Positions 26,551 to 38,882 are shown, numbered from the stretch's first letter. The stretch is DNA of 64,000 bases from Acidobacteriota bacterium (GCA_024277255.1 JAJRVQ010000170.1:1-64000), one strand, 5' to 3'. Numbers and translations: made by a program. Notes: generated by a model from the sequence alone, not told the origin.

Positions 26551-26889
26551 ATGAAGCTCATCAAGGCATTTGTCCGGACCAGCAAGATCGATGATGTCCT
26601 GCAGGGGCTCCACGAAGTAGGTGCGCCCGGCGTTACGGTCTCTCCCGTTCACGGCGTGGGCTATGGCTACAGGCGGCATCTTTCGGGGCTCTCCCCCAAC
26701 GACCTTTCCAAGACGCAAGAAGCCTACAAGGTGGAAATCGTCTGCCGCGCGAAGCAGGTCGATGAGCTGTTGAAGGCTCTCGCCGACTCGGCCCGGACCG
26801 GCTACGAGGGGGACGGCATCGTCTTCGTCACTTCCGTCGACCGAGCGATGAAGATCCGTAATGAAGAGGAAGGTCCGGAGGCGCTCTAA
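26551..26889 (+). CDS. PII-like signal protein of metal-efflux type
   Basis: A 112-residue PII superfamily protein. 'MKLIKAFVRTSKIDDVLQGL', 'GVTVSPVHGVGYGYR' and 'GDGIVFVTSVDRAMKIRN' cover the ferredoxin-like core, T-loop and C-terminal block. The T-loop differs from GlnB/GlnK, with no canonical uridylylated Tyr context. Similar PII-like proteins occur beside CusA/CzcA and copper ATPases. It probably senses a nucleotide or metal state and modulates the efflux system. Confidence 0.85.
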   Translation: MKLIKAFVRTSKIDDVLQGLHEVGAPGVTVSPVHGVGYGYRRHLSGLSPNDLSKTQEAYKVEIVCRAKQVDELLKALADSARTGYEGDGIVFVTSVDRAMKIRNEEEGPEAL

Positions 26890-26926
26890 CAGTGTAGCCG
26901 TCAGGGCTCGACGCAGAGGCATCACT

Positions 26927-27280
26927 ATGTTCAATTTATCGATGCTAGTCCCCGACAGATTTGGCCTGCTCCCGATGATCCTGGCTGGGCTACTAGCCCT
27001 CCATCCGGCTGTGCTCCGGGAGGCTCCTTCAGGTGGCCGGTCGCCGAGACTCCCGTTCTGGCCGGGAGTGGTGATGCTGGCCGCGATCGCGGTGTACTTT
27101 CTGTGGAATGAGCACCGGGCACACCTACTCGGAGTGCTGCCATGGTTGCTCCTCCTCGCCTGTCCCGTGATCCATTTGCTGATGCACCGAGGGCACGGGC
27201 ATGGTTCCGCGCATGGGGTTCATCGCTTGGAGAACGAGAAGAAGGCAGACCAGAATCCGGTGCAGGGCGATCGCCCATGA
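26927..27280 (+). CDS. DUF2933 membrane protein
   Basis: A 117-residue protein from ATG 26927 (the longer track start overlaps the PII gene). Two helices are followed by the DUF2933 signature 'EHRAHLLGVLPWLLLLACPVIHLLMHRGHGHG'. The histidines and cysteine there suggest copper handling. This small family is regularly found with copper/heavy-metal genes. Its stop overlaps the next start (ATGA). Confidence 0.82.
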   Translation: MFNLSMLVPDRFGLLPMILAGLLALHPAVLREAPSGGRSPRLPFWPGVVMLAAIAVYFLWNEHRAHLLGVLPWLLLLACPVIHLLMHRGHGHGSAHGVHRLENEKKADQNPVQGDRP

Positions 27281-27933
27281 ACCACGGACAAGACCCGCCA
27301 GCGTATGGTCTGTGGGTGCTCGTGCTCATCAACTCGGCCATCTTCATCGCTTTCGCCTTCAGCTTTTTCAAACCGAGGAGTTCACGCGACTGGAGGACCT
27401 TCGGCAGTTTCTCTGCTTTCATCATCGCGCTGTTCGTCGAGATGTATGGTTTCCCTTTGACCATCTACCTGCTTTCCGGGTGGTTGGCTAAACGGTACCC
27501 CGGCGTAGACTTTCTCACCCATGATGCGGGACACATCTGGTACCGGATCTTCGGCTTCGAAGGCAATCCACACCTGAACCCGATACATATTCTGAGCAAT
27601 GTGCTAATCGTTGCCGGATTCTTCTTGCTCGCATCGGCATGGAGAGTGCTCTATCAAGCGCAGCGCGACGGCACATTGGCGACCGAGGGACCGTATGGCT
27701 CGGTGCGTCACCCTCAGTACATCGCCTTCATCGTGATCATGGGCGGCTTTCTGCTTCAGTGGCCTACACTCGTTACCGCCGTGATGTTTCCGATCTTGAC
27801 GACGGTCTATATTCGTTTGGCTCTACGAGAGGAGCGAGAGGTTGCTGAGGAACTCGGTGAAGTGTGGTCTCTCTATGCTCGCGAAACGCCACGCTGGATT
27901 GCACGGCTAGGACCAAAACCGAGACGAGGCTAG
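27277..27933 (+). CDS. Isoprenylcysteine carboxyl methyltransferase-family membrane protein
   Basis: A 218-residue membrane protein from ATG 27277, overlapping the DUF2933 stop. The C-terminal half shows the ICMT/PEMT-type methyltransferase signature: 'TEGPYGSVRHPQYIAFI' and 'LREEREVAEELGEVWSLYARETP'. These enzymes use S-adenosylmethionine at the membrane. The bacterial substrate is unknown. Its fixed position between DUF2933 and DUF5676 suggests a role tied to metal resistance. Confidence 0.82.
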   Translation: MNHGQDPPAYGLWVLVLINSAIFIAFAFSFFKPRSSRDWRTFGSFSAFIIALFVEMYGFPLTIYLLSGWLAKRYPGVDFLTHDAGHIWYRIFGFEGNPHLNPIHILSNVLIVAGFFLLASAWRVLYQAQRDGTLATEGPYGSVRHPQYIAFIVIMGGFLLQWPTLVTAVMFPILTTVYIRLALREEREVAEELGEVWSLYARETPRWIARLGPKPRRG

Positions 27934-27973
27934 GTTTTCGTCGAAACGTAAACTATAGGAAGGAGACTAAGTC

Positions 27974-28231
27974 ATGAAAGATAGACTTTCCCTGAAGGCG
28001 GTCGGCCATACAGCGAGCCTCTTTTTGGCCGTCAGCTTCGCCCTCTGCGTCGGTTTCGATCTCGTTTTGCCCAGTTATTCCATGTACGAAACCTGGCAGG
28101 GCTTGCTGCCTGGGTTTACCTGGATCAGCCCGGAAACATTCTTGCTGGGGCTGGCTGAGTCCTATGTCTGCGGGTGGTACCTTGCCCTAGTTTGGGTGCC
28201 GCTTTACAATTTCTTTAGCCGTCGTGGCTAA
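27974..28231 (+). CDS. Small DUF5676-like membrane protein
   Basis: 85 residues with two helices; 'LPGFTWISPETFLLGLAESYVCGWYLALVWVPLYNFF' resembles the DUF5676 family of small membrane proteins found near copper ATPases. GGAAGGAG lies upstream of the ATG. copA starts 30 nt downstream. Confidence 0.7.
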   Translation: MKDRLSLKAVGHTASLFLAVSFALCVGFDLVLPSYSMYETWQGLLPGFTWISPETFLLGLAESYVCGWYLALVWVPLYNFFSRRG

Positions 28232-28261
28232 AGAAAACGCTTGAGTCCAGGAGAAAAGTTG

Positions 28262-30763
<2,502 letters not shown>

Positions 30764-30796
30764 CGGGCGGGAAAGACTCACCACGAGCAACCGGCA

Positions 30797-30826
30797 GTTG
30801 ACCAGTTGAGTTGACCACTGTATCTT
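30797..30826 (+). promoter_or_regulatory. Promoter and direct-repeat operator of the TA cassette
   Basis: TTGACC-N17-TATCTT gives a good sigma-70 promoter whose predicted start falls at or next to the ATG at 30833, so the message may be leaderless. Two direct repeats GTTGACCA (30797-30804 and 30810-30817) overlap the -35 and spacer and are a likely autoregulatory operator for the antitoxin. Confidence 0.55.
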
Positions 30827-30832
30827 GGGGGC

Positions 30833-31072
30833 ATGGACGTGATCGCCATTTCTCAGTTCAAGGCCACCTGCTTGGCAACTCTGGAGAGAGTTCGAAAGAC
30901 GGGGGAGCCGATTCTTGTGACCCGGCGCGGTAAGCCGGTAGCGCAGATTCAGCCACCTCCGTTGCCGGAGCCCGAGGGACGCAGCCTCTTTGGCCGGATG
31001 AAAGGGACGGCGCAAGTGATGGGCGATATCGTGAGTCCCCTGTCCGACCAGGACTGGGAAGTGCTCCGCTAG
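30833..31072 (+). CDS. Antitoxin, Phd/YefM family
   Basis: A 79-residue Phd/YefM-type antitoxin. The N-terminus 'ISQFKATCLATLERVRKTGEPILVTRRGKPVAQI' is the DNA-binding domain, and the acidic C-terminal part would wrap the toxin. Its stop overlaps the toxin's GTG by one base. It represses its own promoter in known systems, in keeping with the repeats upstream. Confidence 0.88.
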   Translation: MDVIAISQFKATCLATLERVRKTGEPILVTRRGKPVAQIQPPPLPEPEGRSLFGRMKGTAQVMGDIVSPLSDQDWEVLR

Positions 31073-31464
31073 TGCGTTTCCTTCTCGATACTCACATCTG
31101 GATCTGGTACGTCCTCGGCTCGAAGGATCTTCCGCGCAGCCTCCGCGAAGCTCTGGATCAGGCGATCGGTCGCTGCTGGCTGTCCCCCATCTCGCTGTGG
31201 GAAGCTAGCCTATTGAATCGGAAGGGGCGCTTGCGAGTTCACGGCTCTTTGGAGGATTGGGTCGAGGAAGCCCTGGAAGCTGTTCCTATGCGGGAGGCCG
31301 GGTTCAGTTTTGAGGTAGCCAAGACAGTGACGAACGTCACCCTGCCTCATGGCGATCCAGCCGACCATTTCATCGCGGCGACGGCTCTAGTCTACGAGTT
31401 GACCCTGGTGACGGTGGATGGGAAGTTGGTCGATGCGGAGTGGCTCTCGACACTGACGCGCTGA
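31072..31464 (+). CDS. vapC: PIN-domain toxin (VapC type)
   Basis: A 130-residue PIN ribonuclease with the acidic site visible: D in 'LLDTHIWIW', E in 'SLWEASLL' and D in 'HGDPADHFIAATA'. The GTG start overlaps the antitoxin stop. These toxins cut specific RNAs when the antitoxin is lost. The cassette is flanked by the copA-end repeats. Confidence 0.9.
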   Translation: MRFLLDTHIWIWYVLGSKDLPRSLREALDQAIGRCWLSPISLWEASLLNRKGRLRVHGSLEDWVEEALEAVPMREAGFSFEVAKTVTNVTLPHGDPADHFIAATALVYELTLVTVDGKLVDAEWLSTLTR

Positions 31465-31477
31465 GGCGGTATTGGCG

Positions 31478-31540
31478 TTACTTGCCCTTCTTGATCCAGT
31501 CTTTCTCGCGGCTCCCGATCTTCAAGGTACTCAGAACCTC
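31478..31540 (-). pseudogene. Possible 3' remnant of an unrelated gene
   Basis: On the minus strand the stretch reads 'EVLSTLKIGSREKDWIKKGK' followed by TAA, protein-like in composition. Directly upstream it runs into the second copA-end repeat. It may be the tail of a gene cut by the insertion. The evidence is composition only. Confidence 0.25.
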
Positions 31541-31544
31541 GTTT

Positions 31545-31582
31545 TCGCCAACGCGCTGCGGCTGCGGGGGGCGAAGGTGTAG
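31545..31582 (+). repeat. Direct repeat copy 2 (copA 3' end)
   Basis: 37 of 38 nt identical to 30726-30763 (one T/G difference), including the in-frame stop. No copA sequence is present upstream of it here. It marks the right edge of the TA cassette. Confidence 0.85.
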
Positions 31583-31647
31583 GAGGTGGGTCGTCGCTGA
31601 CCAGCTTTGAAGGGAGTGAGGGACCATGCACTCGCTGGCCTCCTTGC

Positions 31648-32298
31648 TCACCCCGCATCCTCTGATGCGCGGGATCCTCCCTTATCGGACAACAACTCGG
31701 AGAGGGCGTCTCGGAAGGCTCGAAAACTGGGTGAGCTGTTGCGCCTGGGATCCATGTTCTCAGCCACAGCTCTAGCTGCTTCGATCTTGCGGATCCCCGT
31801 CTTGAAGTACCTCGCCCGCTTGAGCACCCGTTCGAAGGCTTCCCAAGTGCCGCCCGCGATAGCATCGGGTTGCCGGAGGCCCTTCAAAGCCCGAACATTG
31901 GTGCTGACACGTGGGTAAGCAGCTCTTACGGCCTCCCAATCACCGAAGAACCAGGCTTCGAGTTCCTCGATGGCCAGCCGATTGATAACCCTGTAGCGAC
32001 CGCTGCTGGGTGCGGACTTGGTTGCCAAGCCCGCATCGAGTGAGGTCTTGTCCAACTGCTTCTTGAGATCTTTGCAGTCGTCGTTGTCGCGATCCACTAC
32101 AACGATGATTCTGTGCGAGTCCGGTAACCACCTGGCGTAGGCCTTGAGCTTGCCGGGCAGGCTGGCGAGTAGGTGTGCCTTGCCTTGGTGGGGATGGAGC
32201 GTGAAAGTGACCTCGCCGACCATCTTCGGCAGCAACAATTCCAGCGCGGCCTCCATCGACGGCTCTTCGACGAGCACCTCAAGGTGCTCCACGCTCAT
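31648..32298 (-). CDS. DUF4276 family protein (TOPRIM-like), putative defence effector
   Basis: 216 residues. '[18 protein letters not shown]' (early Glu) and '[11 protein letters not shown]' (acidic cluster) give an E...DxD pattern like TOPRIM nucleases, as in RloB/OLD-type effectors. '[15 protein letters not shown]' is typical of DUF4276. It starts inside the stop of the AAA ATPase gene (ATGA overlap), so the two form one unit. Likely the nuclease or effector half of an ATPase-TOPRIM anti-phage pair; the activity is inferred. Confidence 0.8.
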   Translation of the reverse strand: MSVEHLEVLVEEPSMEAALELLLPKMVGEVTFTLHPHQGKAHLLASLPGKLKAYARWLPDSHRIIVVVDRDNDDCKDLKKQLDKTSLDAGLATKSAPSSGRYRVINRLAIEELEAWFFGDWEAVRAAYPRVSTNVRALKGLRQPDAIAGGTWEAFERVLKRARYFKTGIRKIEAARAVAENMDPRRNSSPSFRAFRDALSELLSDKGGSRASEDAG

Positions 32299-33536
32299 CT
32301 CATCCGACCCTTGGATACAGGGGCGCCGGAGTTGACCAAGGGATCGCCAACACCAAAGTGGCCCTCCAACCAGAGGTTCCCCATGGAGGAGCCAGCCTCC
32401 ATGAACTCCGAGACACCCTGAATATTCGCCGCGCGGACCGCTTGTGTGTAGCCCCTGTCGTTCCTGTAGAGAACACGCACTTCTTCAGGTCTAAGTCCAT
32501 TCAGGAAGAAAGGTGAGTGCGTCGTGACCAACAGCTGCGACCGCTCGGCCGCAGCTCGACACTCTTCGGCAAGGTCCGGTAGGAGCCGCGGGTGGAGAAA
32601 GTTCTCTGGTTCTTCGATACCGATGAATTGCGGTGGTTGCGGATCGTGGAGCACCAGCAAGTAGGCGAGCAGCTTGAGAGTGCCATCCGAGGCGAATCGG
32701 GAGAGTACCGGCTGATCGAACGGAGCGTCCTTGATCTGCAACAGCAGCCTCCCGTCGAGCATGGGATCCGCCACCACGTTCTCGATACGGGGAATGCGCC
32801 GACGTAGGGTGGAGAAGATTCTCTCGAGATGATCCGGGTGCTGCTCTTGCAGATATTGGACAACATTGGGCAGATTGTCGCCGGTCTTGCTAAGCCGATC
32901 TTGAGGTCCGGCATCCGGTTGGCCACGCGTATCGTCGATCGAGAGATAGGAGACGTACCAATCGGTAATGAACTCACGCAATGCCGCAACGCGTGGATGG
33001 TCGGCGAACTGCCCCAAGGTGTTGACCGCGATGAGGTCGGGGGAGCGCAAAGCTTTGTCGATTCTCTGGTCAGACTCCTCCGGCATGTCGCCACTGATGA
33101 CTTTCCCTTGCCCCTTCTTGTAGTCGAGAAAACGGAAAGGACGGCCAAAGCGACCACGCTGCCACGCCAGCCACTCCTCGGAAACGAATGGACCTCTGGC
33201 TCCCTCGTCGATGGCGAGGTGGTAGGTGATGATGGGCTGCTTCGGCTTCTCCCGGTACTTGATTTCGATGACTACCGGGCCGTCCTGTCCCCGAGTCTTG
33301 AGTTCTTTCGCCCGGCCCCGGCGATCCCAGGCATGACGCAACCCGAACTGGAAGCACTCGGAGAGGAAATTGAAGACGTCAAAGACGGTGGATTTGCCGC
33401 TGCCGTTGGGACCAAGCAGGACGGTGAGCGGTGTGAGATCTCGTAGCTCTACATCCTTCAGAGCGCGATAGTTCTGGACGTGGAGTCTCTCGATACGGGC
33501 GGGAGAGGCTGGTTGCCCTCCTCGTGTCTGGTTCAT
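32295..33536 (-). CDS. AAA_21/ABC-type ATPase, partner of DUF4276
   Basis: 413 residues. Walker A 'GPNGSGKS' is at about 42-49 and Walker B in '[13 protein letters not shown]', followed by the H-loop-like '[14 protein letters not shown]'. This is the SMC/OLD-like ATPase fold used in many defence systems. GAAGGAAG precedes the ATG. It probably detects infection and controls the TOPRIM-like partner, as in OLD/Gabija/PARIS-type designs, though this pair is distinct from those named systems. Confidence 0.85.
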   Translation of the reverse strand: MNQTRGGQPASPARIERLHVQNYRALKDVELRDLTPLTVLLGPNGSGKSTVFDVFNFLSECFQFGLRHAWDRRGRAKELKTRGQDGPVVIEIKYREKPKQPIITYHLAIDEGARGPFVSEEWLAWQRGRFGRPFRFLDYKKGQGKVISGDMPEESDQRIDKALRSPDLIAVNTLGQFADHPRVAALREFITDWYVSYLSIDDTRGQPDAGPQDRLSKTGDNLPNVVQYLQEQHPDHLERIFSTLRRRIPRIENVVADPMLDGRLLLQIKDAPFDQPVLSRFASDGTLKLLAYLLVLHDPQPPQFIGIEEPENFLHPRLLPDLAEECRAAAERSQLLVTTHSPFFLNGLRPEEVRVLYRNDRGYTQAVRAANIQGVSEFMEAGSSMGNLWLEGHFGVGDPLVNSGAPVSKGRMR

Positions 33537-33686
33537 GACGTGACTTCCTTCGCCGTCTCTGGACTAGCTCTTGGTGTCTAGGAGGCTGACTCCAGCAAAG
33601 GGATCCTGCCAGAGTTCAAACCAGCAAGGAGGATATCGCGAGGAGCGGCAGGCGTGAGCACTTCTCGGCGACAGTCTCGTCTTCAA

Positions 33687-34301
33687 TCACCCACTGCCGG
33701 CCAACTCCTGCGCTTTCTTGGCGAACCGCTCCGCATCCAGCCTGCGCCCGGCGAAGTCGCGGTGGAGGGAGCCGAGTTGGTGTTCCCACCAGTCGGGCTC
33801 GGGCGCTTGGTCCGGTTCCCAGGTGACGCCGGGGCGGTAGAGCATCCAGAAGTCCCAGGCGGGGTAGTCGAGTCCCTGGACAAAGGGTTGGACGGCGGAG
33901 CCAACTCGCTGTCCACCGTCCCAATAGTGGTGGACGCCCGGCCCGTTCATCAGTTTGATGGCGTTGGCGGTGTGCTTCTCTTTGGCGCTGGATTGGCTGG
34001 AAGAGATGACGAAGACCGTCAGGTTCGGGATGTTCAGTTCCTGGCGCAAGGCTTTGTTAACTTCGGAGACCCCCCGAAGACAGACCCCTCATGTGGGGGC
34101 GACGAGCAGGACCGCGCGGACATCTCCCGATGCTTCGTTGAAGGCGGTGCGGAAGGGGTCGAGATTTTCGCCGATCCGTTCGTGTTCCGGCTCCGTGTCG
34201 GTGGATGCCGAGGTGCGAGTGAGGCCGAAGAGGGCTCCAAGGCCAAGGAGGGCAAAAAGGGCCAGAAGTTCGATTCTCAGATATCGGGTCCAAGGGCGCA
34301 T
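33687..34301 (-). CDS. Selenoprotein: thioredoxin-like protein with UGVC motif
   Basis: 204 codons with an in-frame UGA at codon 71 (34089-34091). The ORF track splits it into 34089-34526 and 33687-34049, which are in the same frame. An N-terminal helix (about 10-27) anchors or exports the protein. 'VLLVAPTU71GVC74LRG' is a CxxC redox motif with Sec in the first position, at the usual place after a beta strand. The C-terminal part has conserved-looking 'PAWDFWMLYRPGV' and 'PDWWEHQLG'. A SECIS-like hairpin follows the UGA. The ATG overlaps the merT stop (TGATG). Likely a redox partner in mercury or selenide-metal chemistry. Confidence 0.8.
34061..34079 (-). promoter_or_regulatory. SECIS-like hairpin, UGVC gene
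   Basis: On the coding strand CTTCGG-GGGGTCT-CCGAAG forms a perfect 6-bp stem. The loop starts with GG, contains GGTCT and lies 15 nt after the UGA, close to the bacterial SECIS rule (short stem, loop beginning with G, roughly 16-37 nt from the UGA). Confidence 0.65.
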
Positions 34302-34702
34302 CACAGTCTCCTGGCAAGTAGTTGCAGCATGTTGAGGGCCAGAGCGAAGAGCCACAGAGCCGCGGCACTCCACAGTGCGAGGCGAGGGAGCCACGGCCGC
34401 TTCGCGGGGCAGGCTTGCCCAGCGGCGAGGGCTCGTCGGCGGTAGACGCTCCAAAATCCGTAGGCCAGTGGCAGGCTGGCGAGGGCCAATATCAACAGGC
34501 TGTAGGGATGGAGGCCAGCGGCCCACACCGAGCCGCTGACCCCGAGCAGGCTAACCAGTAACGGTGCCAACACCGGAACGCAGCAGGCGGTGGCGGCGGT
34601 GGCGAGCGCGGCCGCTCCGGCTCCGGTGGCGGCTAGGCCGAGCCCTTTGAGGGAGCCCTTGGCGGGCGAGGCGGGGTGGAGGTTGCCTTGCGTGGGCGTC
34701 AT
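34301..34702 (-). CDS. merT: MerT-like mercuric ion transporter
   Basis: A 133-residue membrane protein from ATG 34702 (GGAGAACAGTG upstream). Three helices; the first carries the vicinal cysteines 'TAATACCVP' as in MerT, and a cytosolic loop has 'AAGQACPAK'. In known systems MerT takes Hg(II) from periplasmic MerP and passes it to MerA. It sits between the MerP-like and thioredoxin-like selenoprotein genes. Confidence 0.82.
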   Translation of the reverse strand: MTPTQGNLHPASPAKGSLKGLGLAATGAGAAALATAATACCVPVLAPLLVSLLGVSGSVWAAGLHPYSLLILALASLPLAYGFWSVYRRRALAAGQACPAKRPWLPRLALWSAAALWLFALALNMLQLLARRL

Positions 34703-34745
34703 CACTGTTCTCCTAGCGATTGGAGTCGTTGCGGGTTCTATCTTC

Positions 34746-35291
34746 CTAGTCGGTCTCGGCCTCCGGTTCGACCATCTTCCATTCTTCGACGGCAAGTCCC
34801 GGAGGCTGATCGGCGTGGCTAGCGTGGAGCTGCCCGCGCAAGCGAAGCCGCTGGCCGACGAGATCCTCCTTGCCCCGCAGCGCCTCTACCACCTCGCCTC
34901 CACGAAGCAAGAAGGCGGTGACGGGACCGCCGGTCTCCAGGTACAGGTCCTCCTCGCGGGAGACGAGTTTGCCGCTGACCGTGATCTCCACTTCGGGAGC
35001 CGAGAAGCCGGCGTCGCTGACCGTTTTGCGCAGCAGTCGGGGATCGAAACTCTCGCCCTGAGCAGACCACACGGTGGCGCTACCCGCTTCAAAATCAACC
35101 TCGACACGATCGACGCCATCCAGGCGTCGTAGGGCCTTTTCGGCCCCATAGGCTCACAACGGTCACGTCATGCCGTCGATGCGCAGGTGGGCTTGTTCCA
35201 CCTGGGCGAGGGCGGCGGTAGCGGTGACCATCCAGGCGATGAGCGCCAAGGCGCCCAAGCCGATGATCGAGCGAGTCTTTCTAAGGTTCAT
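34746..35291 (-). CDS. merP: Selenoprotein: MerP-like HMA protein with UxxU metal site
   Basis: 181 codons with two in-frame UGAs, codons 43 (35163-35165) and 46 (35154-35156). A signal peptide (about 1-30) is followed by an HMA domain: 'HLRIDGMTU43PLU46AYG', then 'EKALRRLDGVDRVEVDFEAGSATV'. In MerP and other HMA proteins this reads GMTCxxC, so both metal-binding cysteines are replaced by selenocysteine. A second beta-rich domain follows ('VSGKLVSREEDLYLETG'). ATG 35291 has AGGAGGG 5 nt upstream and overlaps the NHL gene end. Downstream of the UGAs the frame stays open to 34746. Confidence 0.85.
35130..35148 (-). promoter_or_regulatory. SECIS-like hairpin, UxxU gene
   Basis: TGGGGCC-GAAAA-GGCCCTA on the coding strand forms a 7-bp stem (one G-U pair) with a loop starting in G. 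The loop lies 21 nt after the first UGA and 12 nt after the second. One hairpin may therefore serve both codons. Confidence 0.6.
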
Positions 35292-36282
35292 TCGGTCCCT
35301 CCTGTAGCTGTAGTTTGTAGACGCGGCTAGTGGCGGCGTCGGTGACGTAAAGATGGCCGTGTGTCCCGAGAGCGAGCCCTTGGGGGGTCTGGACGCGGTG
35401 TTGTTCGGCCTCGGGGACCTTCCATTCGGCGAGGTAGGAGCCGTCGGCGGCGAGCAGCTGCACCCGCCGGTTGGCGCTGTCGGCGACATGCATGCGACCT
35501 GCCGCGTCGACTGCCACGTCCACCGGGTCTTGGAACTGGCCGAACCAGGTGCCGGAGCTTCCCCAGCTACCCAGCGGCTCTCCATCGGTGGAGAAGCGCT
35601 GGATCCGGTGGCTGTGGGCGTCGGCGACGTAGAGCGTTGCGTCCGGCGCTACGATGAGTTTTGCCGGGTAGTGCAGCTGGCCGGGGTCGTGCCCTGCATC
35701 CGCCAAGATGGCGATGGGTTGGCCGTCGCTGGTGAACTTCTGGAGGCGATGGCCGTAGAACTCAGTCACGTAGACGAAGCCTTCGCCGTCGATGGCGATG
35801 CCGGACGGCGAGGAAAGTTCACCGAGGGCCTCGCCCGCCGTTCCCCATTGGCGCAGTAGGGCGCCCGTTTCGTCGAAAACCCGTACGCGATCGAGCAGGA
35901 AGTCGGCGACGTAGATCTCGCCGTCGTCGCCGATCGCCAGATCGATGGGCCGCCCCGCGCCTTGGTCGGCGGCGCTCCAGCTGGCCAGGGCCGCTGCGTC
36001 GGCCGCGAAGATGTGAATTCGACCGCTGCCGGAGTCGGCGACATAGACCTTGCCTGAAGGGCCGACGGCGATCCCTTGCAGCGCTGGCTGGCCACCATCA
36101 CTCCGCGCCACCTCCCAGCTGGTGACGACGCGGTACGAGAACTCCGCCGCCTTGGTCTTTGTCGTCGTCTCTGTCTCCGTCGCCGTCTCCGCTGGACTTG
36201 GGTCGGGGTCAGCGGGTGATTGGCAACCCAGCCAGAGCAAACACAGAAGGAGTGCGGCGACCCATCGATTTAGAACAGCCAT
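35281..36282 (-). CDS. NHL-repeat beta-propeller lipoprotein
   Basis: 333 residues from ATG 36282, with a lipoprotein signal ('LLLCLLWLGC'). Six or so NHL repeats follow ('LQGIAVGPSGKVYVADSGSGRIHIF', 'LGELSSPSGIAIDGEGFVYVTEF'). It is probably a membrane-attached propeller in the periplasm, role unknown. It overlaps the outer-membrane protein gene upstream and the MerP-like gene downstream, so it is firmly part of the mer-like operon. Confidence 0.8.
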   Translation of the reverse strand: MAVLNRWVAALLLCLLWLGCQSPADPDPSPAETATETETTTKTKAAEFSYRVVTSWEVARSDGGQPALQGIAVGPSGKVYVADSGSGRIHIFAADAAALASWSAADQGAGRPIDLAIGDDGEIYVADFLLDRVRVFDETGALLRQWGTAGEALGELSSPSGIAIDGEGFVYVTEFYGHRLQKFTSDGQPIAILADAGHDPGQLHYPAKLIVAPDATLYVADAHSHRIQRFSTDGEPLGSWGSSGTWFGQFQDPVDVAVDAAGRMHVADSANRRVQLLAADGSYLAEWKVPEAEQHRVQTPQGLALGTHGHLYVTDAATSRVYKLQLQEGPNEP

Positions 36283-37108
36283 CGTGCCCCCAGGATGAAA
36301 CTCGTTTTCGGTTGCGGTTGATCGCCGTGCAGGTTGGCCTTGAGGGCGATCGGCACGGCGGCTTCCAGGACCACGCGGCGCGAGACGATCCACTCGATGC
36401 CGGGCGAGACAATGAGTACTTGGCCCCCGGAGTCCGGCACGATTCGGCCCCCTCGGCGGCTGCGTTGAGCGCTCTCGTAGCTGAGCTCGGCCACCGCCAA
36501 GACCATGGGAACGCCTTGCTTTTCCCGCGGCAGGAGACGGCGCAGATAGGCGAGATCGGTGCGCCACTTGTCACCTCGCACCAATCGGCCGTCCCCTTCA
36601 CCGAAGTCCGTGCGCTGGATGTCGGCGATCCACCAGTTGGCGTCGCGGACATGGGAGAACACCAGCCCGGTCAGCAGGTCGGTCGATCCGGTGCCGAAGG
36701 TGCCTCCCGTGGGCAGCTTGATCCCGACTTCGGGGGCCAGCCGGGTGTAGCCGCCGGGCACGAATTTGCTCCACACGTCGTAGCGGGCGAAGAGGGTCGA
36801 GTCGGCGCTTCCCGATCGGCGTAGGCTGGAGGAGGGGCTGGACTGGCGTACTCCGACGAGAGGAGTCACCAGAGTCAAACTGAGGCTGGGGCGAGCCCCC
36901 CACACGACGGCCCAGACGTTGCGCAGTCGTTCGAGTTCTTGCCCCGGGGCCGGCTCGTCGAAGGTGTCGTAGCGCAGGATCGAGCGCACCAGGACTCCTT
37001 CATTGAACAGCGTGCGGCCAGCGGGAGCCACGATCTGCGCTGCCGAGGGCCCGACCGCGAGGGTGAGGGCCAGGAGGGTGAATGCGGCACGCATGGCTCT
37101 TGCCTTCA

Positions 37109-37109
<1 letters not shown>
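36270..37109 (-). CDS. Outer-membrane beta-barrel protein of the mer-like operon
   Basis: 279 residues from ATG 37109, which overlaps the merA stop (TGATG). The signal peptide ends 'GPSAAQ'. The body has alternating beta strands and ends in '..LGARWLF', typical of outer-membrane barrels; 'APEVGIKLPTGGTFGTGSTDL' resembles the meta-pathway/phenol-degradation transporter-like family (PF13557 type). It may let mercury compounds or related substrates into the periplasm. Confidence 0.72.

Positions 37110-38882
<1,773 letters not shown>

Noticed and set aside
34089-35165. Simple nonsense mutations as the cause of the three in-frame TGA codons
   Set aside because: All three are TGA, all fall exactly on CxxC positions, both genes stay open downstream and each has a SECIS-like hairpin; random decay would not do this.
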